This document shows, piece by piece, positions 26,118-34,778 of a DNA stretch of 64,000 nt. Source of the DNA: Jhaorihella thermophila (lineage in GTDB: Bacteria > Pseudomonadota > Alphaproteobacteria > Rhodobacterales > Rhodobacteraceae). Under the pieces are notes generated by a model. That model saw only the letters and a list, made by a program, of their open reading frames with translations, had not been told where the DNA came from and searched no databases. The stretch lies in assembly GCF_900108275.1 (NCBI RefSeq), contig NZ_FNVD01000009.1:1-64000 (forward strand), written 5' to 3'. Both the position numbers and the translations under genes were made by a program. The number at the start of each line of letters is the position of its first letter. Position 1 is the stretch's first letter.

Positions 26118-27671
26118 CTACAGCAGCCACTCCACCGGCAGCCAGCGGATCACTCCGGCAACGAACCGCTCTACCAGCCCGGTGCCGGGCTCGATCTCGT
26201 GCCGGATCACGGTGCCGTCTTCGCGCCGTTCGACCCATTCCAGCCGATCGTCCACAAGTTCGACCCGATAGCTCCGCGTGGGCAGCGCGGCCTTGAACCG
26301 CGCGGCCATGTTCCGCGCCAGTTTCTGACTGTCGATGAGAAATCCCATCTCGGTGTTCAGATTGGCCGATCGCGGATCGAAGTTGAACGACCCCACGAAC
26401 ACGGTCCTTTCATCGATGACAAAGGACTTGGCATGCAGGCTGCTGTTGGTGGACCCGATCAGGTCGAACTTCTCGGCCAGATCCCTGCGCGCTTGCGTTG
26501 ATCTGAGTTCGTGCAACCCCACGTCCGCCGCCAGCAACCGGTCTCCATATTTCATGTAGCCCGCATGCACCGGCAGAACATCCGTCGACTCCAGCGAATT
26601 GGTCAGGATATCCACCGCGACCCCTTTGCGCGCCCAATCCGCCAGACGCGCCGAAAACCGCTCTCCCGGCACGAAATAGGCCGAGGCCAGCAGCACCTCG
26701 CGCTCGGGCCGGGGCAGGATTTCCGCCAACCGCGTGGTCAGCAGCGCCGCGGCGGGCGCCGGCCCCTGACCCTTGACCGGATCGTCGCTGACCAGTTGCA
26801 CGGGAACCCAGTCGAACCCGACCGCACCGTGGCGAATTCGGTCCAGCAGATCAAGGTCGGAAACCGCCCTTGCGTATCGTTGCGCCCTGTCATCGGTCCG
26901 CAGCGCGGCCAGAGCCGCTCCCAGCCGGTCCGCACCGGACTCGGCGGGCGACAGGATCGCTGCGGCGGCAAACACCGGCGGACTGGCCCAGTAGAGGTCG
27001 AAGTCCTCCGATACGTCGCGCGACGCCGGACCCAGAACTGCCACGTCCATGTCGAAATAGTTCACGTTCGGATCACTGGAAAAATAGATGTCGCCGATAT
27101 TGCGCCCGCCGATGATGCTGACCACGCCGTCCACGGTCATCGACTTGTTGTGCATCCGCCGGTTCAGCCTGCGAAAATCCAGCACATAGGACAGCATCCG
27201 CGGCGTGCGCAGGGCAAAGGGGTTGAACAGGCGCACCTGGATGTTCGGATGCGCGTCCAGCTGCGCCAGTATCGGGTCCAGACCGGGTATGCCATTGTCG
27301 TCCAGCAGTATCCGCACGCGCACGCCCCTGTCGGCCGCCCGCCTCAGCGCATCGAGCAGCAACAGCCCGGTCACGTCGCGCTGCCAGATGTAATAGCGGA
27401 TATCGATACTGGCCTCGGCCGCCTCGATCAGCAACAGCCGCGCGGCAAAGGCGGCGGCGCCATCCCCCAAAGAGGCAACCCCGGACCTGCCCGGATTGGC
27501 CGCCTCCAACGGCAACACCCAGGCGCCAAGCCGGGTGCCCGGATCGGCGGGAATGGCCCTGTCATGCGCCAGTCCCGCCCGCGACGGCACCGAATACACG
27601 TTCTGAAAGACGAAACTCGTCGCGGCCAGGACAACGACGACGCCAATCAGGAAACGCAGCACTCGAAACAT
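26118..27671 (-). CDS. Phospholipase D / cardiolipin synthase-like protein
   Basis: A 517-residue protein with an N-terminal hydrophobic anchor (VLRFLIGVVVVLAATSFVF) and two HKD motifs: HNKSMTVDGVVSIIGGRN near residue 173 and HAKSFVIDERTVFVGSFNFD near residue 410. Two HKD sites form one active centre in the phospholipase D superfamily. Similar proteins (ClsC/YmdC type) make cardiolipin from phosphatidylglycerol; that activity is likely but not certain. ATG 27671 gives the signal-anchor start. A dispersed repeat lies upstream. Confidence 0.88.
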   Translation of the reverse strand: MFRVLRFLIGVVVVLAATSFVFQNVYSVPSRAGLAHDRAIPADPGTRLGAWVLPLEAANPGRSGVASLGDGAAAFAARLLLIEAAEASIDIRYYIWQRDVTGLLLLDALRRAADRGVRVRILLDDNGIPGLDPILAQLDAHPNIQVRLFNPFALRTPRMLSYVLDFRRLNRRMHNKSMTVDGVVSIIGGRNIGDIYFSSDPNVNYFDMDVAVLGPASRDVSEDFDLYWASPPVFAAAAILSPAESGADRLGAALAALRTDDRAQRYARAVSDLDLLDRIRHGAVGFDWVPVQLVSDDPVKGQGPAPAAALLTTRLAEILPRPEREVLLASAYFVPGERFSARLADWARKGVAVDILTNSLESTDVLPVHAGYMKYGDRLLAADVGLHELRSTQARRDLAEKFDLIGSTNSSLHAKSFVIDERTVFVGSFNFDPRSANLNTEMGFLIDSQKLARNMAARFKAALPTRSYRVELVDDRLEWVERREDGTVIRHEIEPGTGLVERFVAGVIRWLPVEWLL

Positions 27672-27765
27672 CGCTCGCCCTCGCGCGGGGGTCGGTTCCC
27701 TTCACCCTAACGCATGGCCCAAACCGACGAAAGCGCCCGATCCGCCCGGTCTCCCCGCTCCGCGG

Positions 27766-27816
27766 CTTCATCTTGCCCGAAATACTCCGGGGAGCGCGAG
27801 GGGCAGCGCCCCTCGC
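27766..27816 (+). repeat. Dispersed AAATAC-core repeat with hairpin, copy 2
   Basis: Core CTTCATCTTGCCCGAAATAC, then TCCGGGG, with the hairpin GCGAGGGGC-AGC-GCCCCTCGC just after it. It lies past the stop of the Atm1-type gene (opposite orientation) and before the start of the phospholipase gene. Confidence 0.7.
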
Positions 27817-27885
27817 ATCGGTCGGACTGGCGCAGCCAGTCCGAAACGCGCCTCCGCGCACCGCGCCAGCGTCGCTCCAGAAGAA

Positions 27886-29709
27886 TCAGGCCGCCTCTGA
27901 ATCCGCCTGCTGACGGCTCCACAACTGCGCGTAGCGCCCGCCCCGCGCCAGCAACTCGTCGTGACGCCCGCGCTCCACGATCTCGCCGGCCTCCAGAACG
28001 ATGATCTGGTCCGCCTCCGCGATGGTGGACAGCCTGTGCGCGATAGTTATCACCGTGCGCCCCTCGCCGGCGCGGGCCAGGGCGTCCTTGATCTCCTGCT
28101 CTGTCTCGGTGTCCAGCGCGCTGGTAGCCTCGTCCAGCAGCAGGATCGGCGGGTTCTTCAACAGCGTCCGCGCAATTCCCACCCGCTGTTTCTCGCCGCC
28201 CGACAACTTCAGCCCGCGTTCGCCAACCACCGTGTCATACCCCTCGGGCAGCGAAACGATGAAATCGTGAATCTGGGCATCCCGCGCGGCCTGCTCGATC
28301 TCTTCCTGGGTCGCGTCACCGCGGCCATAGGCGATGTTGTAACGGATCGTGTCGTTGAACAGGACCGTATCCTGCGGCACCACGCCGATGGCCGCGTGCA
28401 GGCTCTTCAGCGTCACGTCGCGGATATCTTGGTCGTCGATGCGGATCGCCCCTCCGCTCACGTCGTAGAACCGGAACAGAAGCCGGCCGATGGTGGACTT
28501 GCCCGATCCCGTCGCGCCCACGATCGCAACCGTGCTGCCGCCGGGCACGTCAAAGCTGATTCCCTTGAGGATCTCGCGTTCCGGGTCATAGGCAAATCGC
28601 ACGCGATCGAACTCGATCCGCCCTTCGCGCACCACCAGATCCCTGGCGCCCGGCCTGTCGGTGACCTCGGCTGGCTGTTCCAGAAGGTCGAACATCTCGC
28701 CCATGTCCACGAGGCTCTGGCGGATCTCTCGATAGACCGTGCCGAGGAAATTCAGCGGCACCGTGATCTGGATCATGTAGGCATTGACCATCACGAAATC
28801 GCCCACGGTCAGGCTGCCGTCCTGAACCCCCAGCGCCGCCAGAACCATCACCCCGATCAGCCCCGAGGTGATCAGGAAGGACTGGCCGAAATTCAGGAAG
28901 GCCAGCGAATAGGCCGTCTTGAGCGCGGCGCGCGCATAAGCCCGCATGGCGCCATCATAACGGGCGGCCTCGCGCTCTTCGGCGCCGAAATACTTGACCG
29001 TTTCATAGTTTAGCAGGCTGTCGATCGCCTTCTGGTTGGCGTCGGTGTCCTGGTCGTTCATCTCGCGGCGCAGCTTGACCCGCCACTCGGTGACCTTGAA
29101 GGTGAACCAGACATAGAGCGCGATGGTCACCGCCACGATCGCCAGATACCGCCCATCGAACACCACCGTCAGGATGATCGCCACCAGCGCCAGTTCCAGG
29201 ATCAGCGGGCCGATGCTGAACAGCAGAAACCGCAGCAGGAACTCCACCCCCTTGACCCCGCGCTCGATGATCCGGCTCAGCCCGCCGGTCTTGCGCGTGA
29301 TGTGATAGCGCAGGGACAGGCGATGGATGTGCTGGAAGGTCTCCAGCGCCAGCCGCCGCAGCGCCCGCTGGGCGACCGGCGCAAAGGCGGCGTCGCGCAG
29401 CTGCTGGAACCCCACGGTCATCATCCGCGCCACGCCATAGGCGACGGTCAGCCCGACCGCCCCCAGCGCCAGCGGCGGCACGCCCTCGGCGGCCAGCGCA
29501 TCGACCGCGCCCTTGTAGAGCACCGGCGTATAGACCGCGACCAGCTTGCTCAGCACCAGCAGCGCCAGCGCCAGAACGACCCGAACCTTGACCCATGCGT
29601 GTTCCTTCGGCCAGAGATAGGGCATCACCCGGCGGATCGTCCGCCAGGCCGATCGTCGTTCCTCGCGCGCCGCATCTCGGGCCTGAATGTTTTCTGTCGT
29701 CGCGGTCAT
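27886..29709 (-). CDS. Atm1-type ABC exporter (ATP-binding and permease)
   Basis: A 607-residue half-transporter: six membrane helices in the first 320 residues, then a nucleotide-binding domain with Walker A GATGSGKST, the Q-loop (GVVPQDTVLFNDT), signature LSGGEKQR and Walker B ILLLDEATSALD. The RGVKGVEFLLRF and NYETVKYFGAEEREA segments are characteristic of the Atm1/HMT family (ABCB7-like), which exports glutathione-linked sulfur or heavy-metal compounds. ATG 29709 follows GAGGG; an in-frame ATG further upstream at about 29736 is an alternative. Confidence 0.93.
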   Translation of the reverse strand: MTATTENIQARDAAREERRSAWRTIRRVMPYLWPKEHAWVKVRVVLALALLVLSKLVAVYTPVLYKGAVDALAAEGVPPLALGAVGLTVAYGVARMMTVGFQQLRDAAFAPVAQRALRRLALETFQHIHRLSLRYHITRKTGGLSRIIERGVKGVEFLLRFLLFSIGPLILELALVAIILTVVFDGRYLAIVAVTIALYVWFTFKVTEWRVKLRREMNDQDTDANQKAIDSLLNYETVKYFGAEEREAARYDGAMRAYARAALKTAYSLAFLNFGQSFLITSGLIGVMVLAALGVQDGSLTVGDFVMVNAYMIQITVPLNFLGTVYREIRQSLVDMGEMFDLLEQPAEVTDRPGARDLVVREGRIEFDRVRFAYDPEREILKGISFDVPGGSTVAIVGATGSGKSTIGRLLFRFYDVSGGAIRIDDQDIRDVTLKSLHAAIGVVPQDTVLFNDTIRYNIAYGRGDATQEEIEQAARDAQIHDFIVSLPEGYDTVVGERGLKLSGGEKQRVGIARTLLKNPPILLLDEATSALDTETEQEIKDALARAGEGRTVITIAHRLSTIAEADQIIVLEAGEIVERGRHDELLARGGRYAQLWSRQQADSEAA

Positions 29710-29788
29710 CGCATTTCCCTCGTTCCGCGATGACATAAGCCGCGCCACCGGCAAAGACCAGAGGCGCCGGACCATTCCGCCGCCGCAA

Positions 29789-31546
29789 TCACTCGGGGAG
29801 CGTGAACACCTGCCCCGGATAGATCAGATCCGGGTCGCGGATCTGATCGCGGTTGGCTTCGAACACCCGGACATAGAGAACCCCCAGCCCGTAGCGTTCG
29901 CGCGAGATTGCCCACAGCGTGTCGCCCTTCTGCACCGTCACCCGGCGCACAGGGGCGGTCCGGGCGGGGGCGTCCGCGCCCGCATCCGCGGGCGGCTGCA
30001 GCGCCTCGGGCGCCTCGCGCTTGAACGGTGTCTCGATCCGGCTGAGCACCTCGCCCCCTTCGCCGATCTCGTCGAGACGCAGCGTATAGACGCCCGGATC
30101 GATTCCTTCGAGCGTTCCCTTCCAGCGGCCCTGCTCGTCCGCCGCCAGATCCCGCACGGCCTTGTTGTCGATATAGACCCGGACAGAGGATCCGCCGCGG
30201 GCCCGGCCGGTCAGCATGACCTCGCCCGCATCCGAATATCCGATCACATCGAGCGCGACGCGATCCATCTCTTCGGGCGACGGCGCGGTGGCGGGCTGGA
30301 CCAGCTCGACCCCGTCCTTGCCCGCGCGCAGAACGGCGACGGCGGCGGGTTTCGGCGCCTCCTCGCCGGCGGGTTCGGCAGAAGCGACGGACTCGGCGGG
30401 TTGGGCGAGTGCGGGCGACTCGGAGGGCGATGCGGACGGAGCCACCGATCGTGGCACCGTTGCCGCCGCGGTCCCGGTCTCGTCGGCGCCCGTCGCCTTT
30501 TGCGCGACGACTGGCGATTGGTTCGCGGCCGACCCGGTTCCGTCGGACACCGCCTGCGGAAACTCCGGTTTCAACGCGGTCTGTGCAGGCGCTGCCGGCT
30601 CGGTCGCCGCCGGTGCGACGGCCACCGCCTCGGGCGCCATTTCATGTTCTGCTTCGGGTGGCCCCTCGCCGACATCGGCGGATTGCGCAATCGTTTCGTC
30701 GGCCACGCCTTCGGCATCGACCCGTGGTTGGCCCTGAGCGGATTCCCGGGCTTCGACGCCCCCGGCGCTGGCCGGGGCAGAGGAGGTTTCCGCCGCGTCG
30801 CTCGGCGCGGTCTTGCCCTGCTGTGGCTCCGCCTGGGCAAGCTCGACCTCCGGCTCGGCCCCTGCCACCGGGGCAAGGATGATCTGGTCGGGCGACAGGA
30901 CCTGCGCCCCGTCGTGTTCGGCGATGGCCGTCAGCACGCGCGGCGTGTCGCCCACCGGGATGTCGAGGAACCGCGCAAAGCTGCCGGTTCGGTCAACTTC
31001 GAAACTGTCCAGCTGTTCGTCGTCAAGCAACAGGGTCACCCGGCTGCCCGCCGGTGCCTTGCCGGCGATCACGGCTGAGCCGTCCGTATCGACGCGCACC
31101 AGGTCGAGCACGGGCGCTCCTGCATCGCGGGCGTCCGCCGCACGCGCATCGGCGGCCTCGACCGGACGGTCGGCCTCCGCGCCCCGGGCCTCCGGTGCCG
31201 TCGCGACGGCCTCCGGCTGCGCGGCTGCGTCGGCTTCGGATTCAGGCGCCGCTGCGGGTTCGGCTGCCTCACCGGCCGCTTTCGACCCCGTACCTTCGGG
31301 TTCGACGGCGGATGCCAGCGGCTCTGGCACGGTGTCCGACGGCGCGTCGGCCGGAACGTCCTGTGTAGCCGGGGCCTGCCCGGCCGTCGGCGCCTGTGTC
31401 GCCTCCGGCGTCGTTACCGGTGCCGGGGGTCGAGGCGCCTCGGGCCGGAACCAGAACGCCACCCCGCCCAGCACCACGACCACCGCGCCCGCGACGATCC
31501 ATCCCGTCTTTTGCAGCCCGCCGCTGCCGCCTGCTGCCGCCATCAT
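29789..31546 (-). CDS. LysM-domain protein with long Ala/Pro/Glu-rich linker
   Basis: A 585-residue protein: one membrane helix about residues 14-33, then a low-complexity Ala/Glu/Pro-rich stretch, two Ig-like or carrier-type beta domains (GSRVTLLLDDEQLDSFEVD near residue 150 and a second near 470), and a C-terminal LysM repeat (VQKGDTLWAISRERYGLG) that binds peptidoglycan. It probably links inner membrane to cell wall. The start at ATG 31546 (or 31543) follows AAGGGGG. It is divergent from the LOG-family gene. Confidence 0.85.
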   Translation of the reverse strand: MMAAAGGSGGLQKTGWIVAGAVVVVLGGVAFWFRPEAPRPPAPVTTPEATQAPTAGQAPATQDVPADAPSDTVPEPLASAVEPEGTGSKAAGEAAEPAAAPESEADAAAQPEAVATAPEARGAEADRPVEAADARAADARDAGAPVLDLVRVDTDGSAVIAGKAPAGSRVTLLLDDEQLDSFEVDRTGSFARFLDIPVGDTPRVLTAIAEHDGAQVLSPDQIILAPVAGAEPEVELAQAEPQQGKTAPSDAAETSSAPASAGGVEARESAQGQPRVDAEGVADETIAQSADVGEGPPEAEHEMAPEAVAVAPAATEPAAPAQTALKPEFPQAVSDGTGSAANQSPVVAQKATGADETGTAAATVPRSVAPSASPSESPALAQPAESVASAEPAGEEAPKPAAVAVLRAGKDGVELVQPATAPSPEEMDRVALDVIGYSDAGEVMLTGRARGGSSVRVYIDNKAVRDLAADEQGRWKGTLEGIDPGVYTLRLDEIGEGGEVLSRIETPFKREAPEALQPPADAGADAPARTAPVRRVTVQKGDTLWAISRERYGLGVLYVRVFEANRDQIRDPDLIYPGQVFTLPE

Positions 31547-31663
31547 CGCCCCCTTGCTGCGCGGGCCATCCCTCCCGCGTGGTTGAGCCGACGTGGCAGG
31601 CCGGTTATCAGGGATCACGGCGGCCGTTCCGAGCCGCTGCCTGTCCTGATGAAAGGCCGTGCC

Positions 31664-32284
31664 ATGACCGTCAAATCCGTCTGTGTGTATTGCGGATCGC
31701 GCCCGGGGGCAATGCCCGCCTATGCGCGGGACGCCGAAATCCTGGGCCGCGCGCTTGCCGCCAAAGGCTGGCGGCTGGTCTACGGGGCGGGCGATGTCGG
31801 GCTGATGGGCACCGTGGCGCGGGCTTCGCAGGCCGCCGGCGCGGACACGTTCGGGGTCATCCCGCGGCACCTTGTGGATCGCGAGGTCGGCAAGACCGAC
31901 CTGACCCGTTACGTGGTCACCGAGACCATGCACGAGCGCAAGAAGGTCATGTTCATGAATGCCGATGCGGTGGTGCTGCTGCCCGGCGGCGCGGGATCGC
32001 TGGACGAGCTGTTCGAGGCGCTCACCTGGCGGCAACTGGGTCTGCATGGCAAGCCGATCGTGGTTCTGAACACCGAAGGATACTGGACGCCGCTGAGGGC
32101 GTTGATCGCGCATGTGATCGATCAGGGGTTCGCCGACGACACTCTGGCCGAGTTCGTGACCTGGGCGGACACCCCGGAGCAGGCAATCGAGGCCCTGGGC
32201 GCGCATTTTCGCGGCGAGTCCCAAGCTGGGTCTGCGCAAGCGGTGGAACGCGCCGGCGTGGGGCCGGGTTTCTCGGATCGCTGA
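31664..32284 (+). CDS. LOG-family nucleotide hydrolase (TIGR00730)
   Basis: A 206-residue protein of the LOG/lysine-decarboxylase-like family: VCVYCGSRPG at the N-terminus, YGAGDVGLMG, and the phosphate-binding PGGAGSLDELFEALTW motif, a variant of PGGxGTxxE. Relatives hydrolyse nucleoside 5'-monophosphates, releasing cytokinin bases, or purine nucleotides. ATG 31664 after GAAAGG is preferred to ATG 31649. The gene is convergent with the enoyl-CoA hydratase homolog; a repeat element lies between. Confidence 0.88.
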   Translation: MTVKSVCVYCGSRPGAMPAYARDAEILGRALAAKGWRLVYGAGDVGLMGTVARASQAAGADTFGVIPRHLVDREVGKTDLTRYVVTETMHERKKVMFMNADAVVLLPGGAGSLDELFEALTWRQLGLHGKPIVVLNTEGYWTPLRALIAHVIDQGFADDTLAEFVTWADTPEQAIEALGAHFRGESQAGSAQAVERAGVGPGFSDR

Positions 32285-32296
32285 CGCGATCCGACC

Positions 32297-32358
32297 GATG
32301 CGAGGGGGCGCTGCCCCCTCGCGCTCCCCAGGGGTATTTCCGACCAGAAAGAAGCAGA
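32297..32358 (-). repeat. Dispersed AAATAC-core repeat with hairpin, copy 4
   Basis: On the minus strand the core CTTCTTTCTGGTCGGAAATAC is followed by CCCTGGGG and the hairpin GCGAGGGGGC-AGC-GCCCCCTCGC. It lies between two convergent genes, 22 bases after the hydratase stop. Confidence 0.7.
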
Positions 32359-32378
32359 AGGCAGATTGGCCCGCGGGT

Positions 32379-33164
32379 TCAGGTGCGGGACGCCCAGGTC
32401 TCGCGCTCTTCGGCGATCCGGGCGGGATCCATGAAATGTTCGATCATCACCCGGGTGGCGGCGTCATAGGCCTCCGCCTCGGGCATCTCGAGCTGGCAAA
32501 GCAGCGTCTGCTTGCCCAGCGCCACGGCGGGCGCGCGGCGGGTGGCGAGCGTGCGGGCGAATGCCATCGCCTCGTCCATCAGCCGTTCCGACGGGATCAC
32601 CCGGTTGACAAGCCCCGCCCGCAGCGCCCAGTCGGCGTCGAACACCTCACCCGAGAGGGTCATTTCCATGATGTGCTTGCGCGCGAGGTTGCGCCCCACC
32701 GTCACCGCCGGCGTGGTGCAGAACCCGCCATTGCGCACGCCGGGCAGGCAGAAGGTCGCCGAAGGCGCGACAAAGGCCAGATCGCAGGCCGCCACCAGTT
32801 GCAGCCCCGCCGCGGTGGCCAGCCCTTCGACCACGGCGATCACGGGTTTGGGCGAATGGGTCAGCGCCTGCATCATCGCAGCGCAGGCCCGGAACAGATC
32901 TTCCAGATAGGCCCGGCCCAGATCCGCGTCGGCGCGGTGCCTGGCGATCTCCTTCAGATCATGGCCGGCGCAGAAGATCCGCCCCGGGCCGTGCAAAAGG
33001 ATCACGCGAACGGCATCATCGGCCGCCGCCCGGCGCAGCGCGTCATGCAGCGCCCCGATCATCGCACGCGACAGCGGATGCGCGGGCGGGGCGCCGAGGG
33101 TGAGCGTCAGCACGCCCTCGGCGCTGGTTTCCTCGACAAGCGGCGCGGTGATCATTTCGTTCAT
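32379..33164 (-). CDS. Enoyl-CoA hydratase/isomerase family protein
   Basis: A 261-residue crotonase-fold protein: the oxyanion-hole segment GRIFCAGHDLKEI, and GLATAAGLQLVAACDLAFVAP. The usual catalytic Glu pair is not obvious; the second position reads PGVRNGGFCTT, which is the pattern of ECHDC3-like members of unclear activity. It may hydrate or isomerise an acyl-CoA. ATG 33164 follows GGGAGGA with good spacing. No fatty-acid genes are adjacent. Confidence 0.85.
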   Translation of the reverse strand: MNEMITAPLVEETSAEGVLTLTLGAPPAHPLSRAMIGALHDALRRAAADDAVRVILLHGPGRIFCAGHDLKEIARHRADADLGRAYLEDLFRACAAMMQALTHSPKPVIAVVEGLATAAGLQLVAACDLAFVAPSATFCLPGVRNGGFCTTPAVTVGRNLARKHIMEMTLSGEVFDADWALRAGLVNRVIPSERLMDEAMAFARTLATRRAPAVALGKQTLLCQLEMPEAEAYDAATRVMIEHFMDPARIAEERETWASRT

Positions 33165-33234
33165 TGCCGGATCCTCCCACACACAGGATCACCCGGGACC
33201 CGGCCGTCGCGCAAGTCGCATCAAGACCGCCCAT

Positions 33235-33266
33235 GAAAAAACCCCGCGACCGGGTCGGCGCGGGGC
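33235..33266 (-). terminator. Intrinsic terminator of sodB
   Basis: On the minus strand CCCCGCG (33265-33259) pairs with CGCGGGG (33248-33242) around a ten-base loop and is followed by six T residues. It lies 25 bases after the sodB stop. Confidence 0.85.
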
Positions 33267-33291
33267 CTGTCCTGACCGAACTGGCGGCGCC

Positions 33292-33891
33292 TCACATGCG
33301 CGAGGCGACGTTTTCCCAGTTCACCAGGTTGTTCAGGAAGTTCTCGATATAGGCCGGGCGCCGGTTGCGGAAATCCAGGTAATAGGAATGCTCCCACACG
33401 TCGCAGCCCAAGAGCGCGGTCTGGCCAAAGCAGAGCGGGTTCACGCCGTTTTCGGTCTTGGTCACGGCCAGCGAGCCGTCGGCGTTCTTGACCAGCCAGC
33501 ACCAGCCCGAACCGAACTGCCCCACGCCCGCGGCGGTGAACTGGGCCTTGAATTCGTCAACCGAGCCGAAACTTTCGACCAGCGCCTTTTCCAGTTCGCC
33601 CGGCATCTTGGATTCGCCCGGACCCATCATTTCCCAGAACTGGTTGTGGTTCCACAGCTGGCTGATGTTGTTGAAGATGCCGTTCTGGGCGACGGCGCCG
33701 GGCTGGTAGGTGCCGGTGATGATCTCTTCCAGGCTCTTGCCTTCCCACTCGGTGCCGGCGATCAGCTTGTTGCCGTTGTCCACATAGGCCTTGTGGTGCA
33801 GGTCGTGGTGGTATTCCAGCGTTTCCGCCGACATGCCCTTGGAAGCCAGCGCGTCATGTGCATAAGGAAGGTCAGGAAGTTCGAAAGCCAT
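33292..33891 (-). CDS. sodB: Superoxide dismutase, iron type
   Basis: A 199-residue Fe/Mn-family SOD: N-terminal helices with H27 and H-x-K (EYHHDLHHKAYVDN), the NHNQFWEMM block with another metal His, and DVWEHSYYLDFRN with the last Asp and His ligands. Gln in GQFGSGWCWLV is at the position typical for iron forms. It removes superoxide in the cytoplasm. ATG 33891 is the only sensible start. The gene is divergent from an FkbM methyltransferase and has a clear terminator. Confidence 0.95.
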   Translation of the reverse strand: MAFELPDLPYAHDALASKGMSAETLEYHHDLHHKAYVDNGNKLIAGTEWEGKSLEEIITGTYQPGAVAQNGIFNNISQLWNHNQFWEMMGPGESKMPGELEKALVESFGSVDEFKAQFTAAGVGQFGSGWCWLVKNADGSLAVTKTENGVNPLCFGQTALLGCDVWEHSYYLDFRNRRPAYIENFLNNLVNWENVASRM

Positions 33892-33984
33892 GATGTTTCC
33901 CTGTCAAATCTGTTGCGTTTCCCCCGTCTACATGCGGCGGCGGGGGCGGCAGGTCAAGGGCGAAGGCGGCAGGAGGCAGGGCAG

Positions 33985-34749
33985 ATGCTGACCCGGTTGA
34001 GAAAGATGATCTATCGTGCCCGCGGTCATTATGCCGGGCAGCTTGGGGGCGAGCGGTTCCGGCTGGACCCCTATCACAGCAAGTTCTGGCGCAAGGCCGG
34101 ATCCGGCGCGTGGGAGCCCGAAACCTTTGCGGTGCTGCGCGCGCATCTCGCGCCCGACCGCGACTATCTGGACATCGGCGCATGGATCGGCCCGACGGTT
34201 CTGTTCGGCGCGCGCCGCGCCCGGCATGTGTGGTGTTTTGAGCCCGACCCGACCGCCTTTCGCCACCTCGCCTGGAACATCGAGCTGAACGGCCTGCGCA
34301 ATGTCAGCGCCTTCCCCGTGGCGCTGTCGGAGGGCTTCGGCGTGGCGCGGATGGCGTCCTTCGGCGGCGAGGCCGGGGATTCCATGTCCAGCCTGCTGAA
34401 TGCGGGTGGCGCGGGGGCGACGGAGGTGCTGACCATCGGCTGGGAGCAGTTCGCCAGCGCGGTGGACCTCTCGGGCGTTTCGCTCGTCAAGGTCGACATC
34501 GAAGGGGCCGAGTTCGACCTGCTCCCCACCCTCCTGCCGTGGCTGGAACGCCACCGCCCCGCCCTGTTCCTGTCCACCCACGCGCCGTATCTCGACCCCG
34601 ACACCCGCGCCGACCGGATGCGGCGGCTGGCCGAAAGCCTGTCCTTCTATTCGACCTGGCAGGACAAGAGGCTCCGTCCCACCGGCCCCGGGGCACTGAC
34701 GCAAGACCCAGCCCTGACCGGGTTCGAGACCTATCTTCTGACGCCCTGA
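33985..34749 (+). CDS. FkbM-family methyltransferase
   Basis: A 254-residue SAM-dependent methyltransferase: motif I YLDIGAWIGPTVLFGA, the acidic post-I position in CFEPDPTAF, and the FkbM signature VSLVKVDIEGAEFDLL. FkbM enzymes methylate hydroxyl groups of sugars or natural products, often in surface polysaccharide. ATG 33985 follows AGGAGG. No sugar genes are adjacent, so the substrate cannot be named. It is convergent with kynU, 29 bases apart. Confidence 0.87.
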   Translation: MLTRLRKMIYRARGHYAGQLGGERFRLDPYHSKFWRKAGSGAWEPETFAVLRAHLAPDRDYLDIGAWIGPTVLFGARRARHVWCFEPDPTAFRHLAWNIELNGLRNVSAFPVALSEGFGVARMASFGGEAGDSMSSLLNAGGAGATEVLTIGWEQFASAVDLSGVSLVKVDIEGAEFDLLPTLLPWLERHRPALFLSTHAPYLDPDTRADRMRRLAESLSFYSTWQDKRLRPTGPGALTQDPALTGFETYLLTP

Positions 34750-34778
34750 CGGGGCGCAACCGGGGGGGGCGGCAAGTC

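Noticed and set aside
29789-32239. 816-residue form of the LysM protein
   Set aside because: The extra N-terminal part is antisense to the LOG gene; the start at 31546 gives a membrane anchor and a ribosome-binding site.
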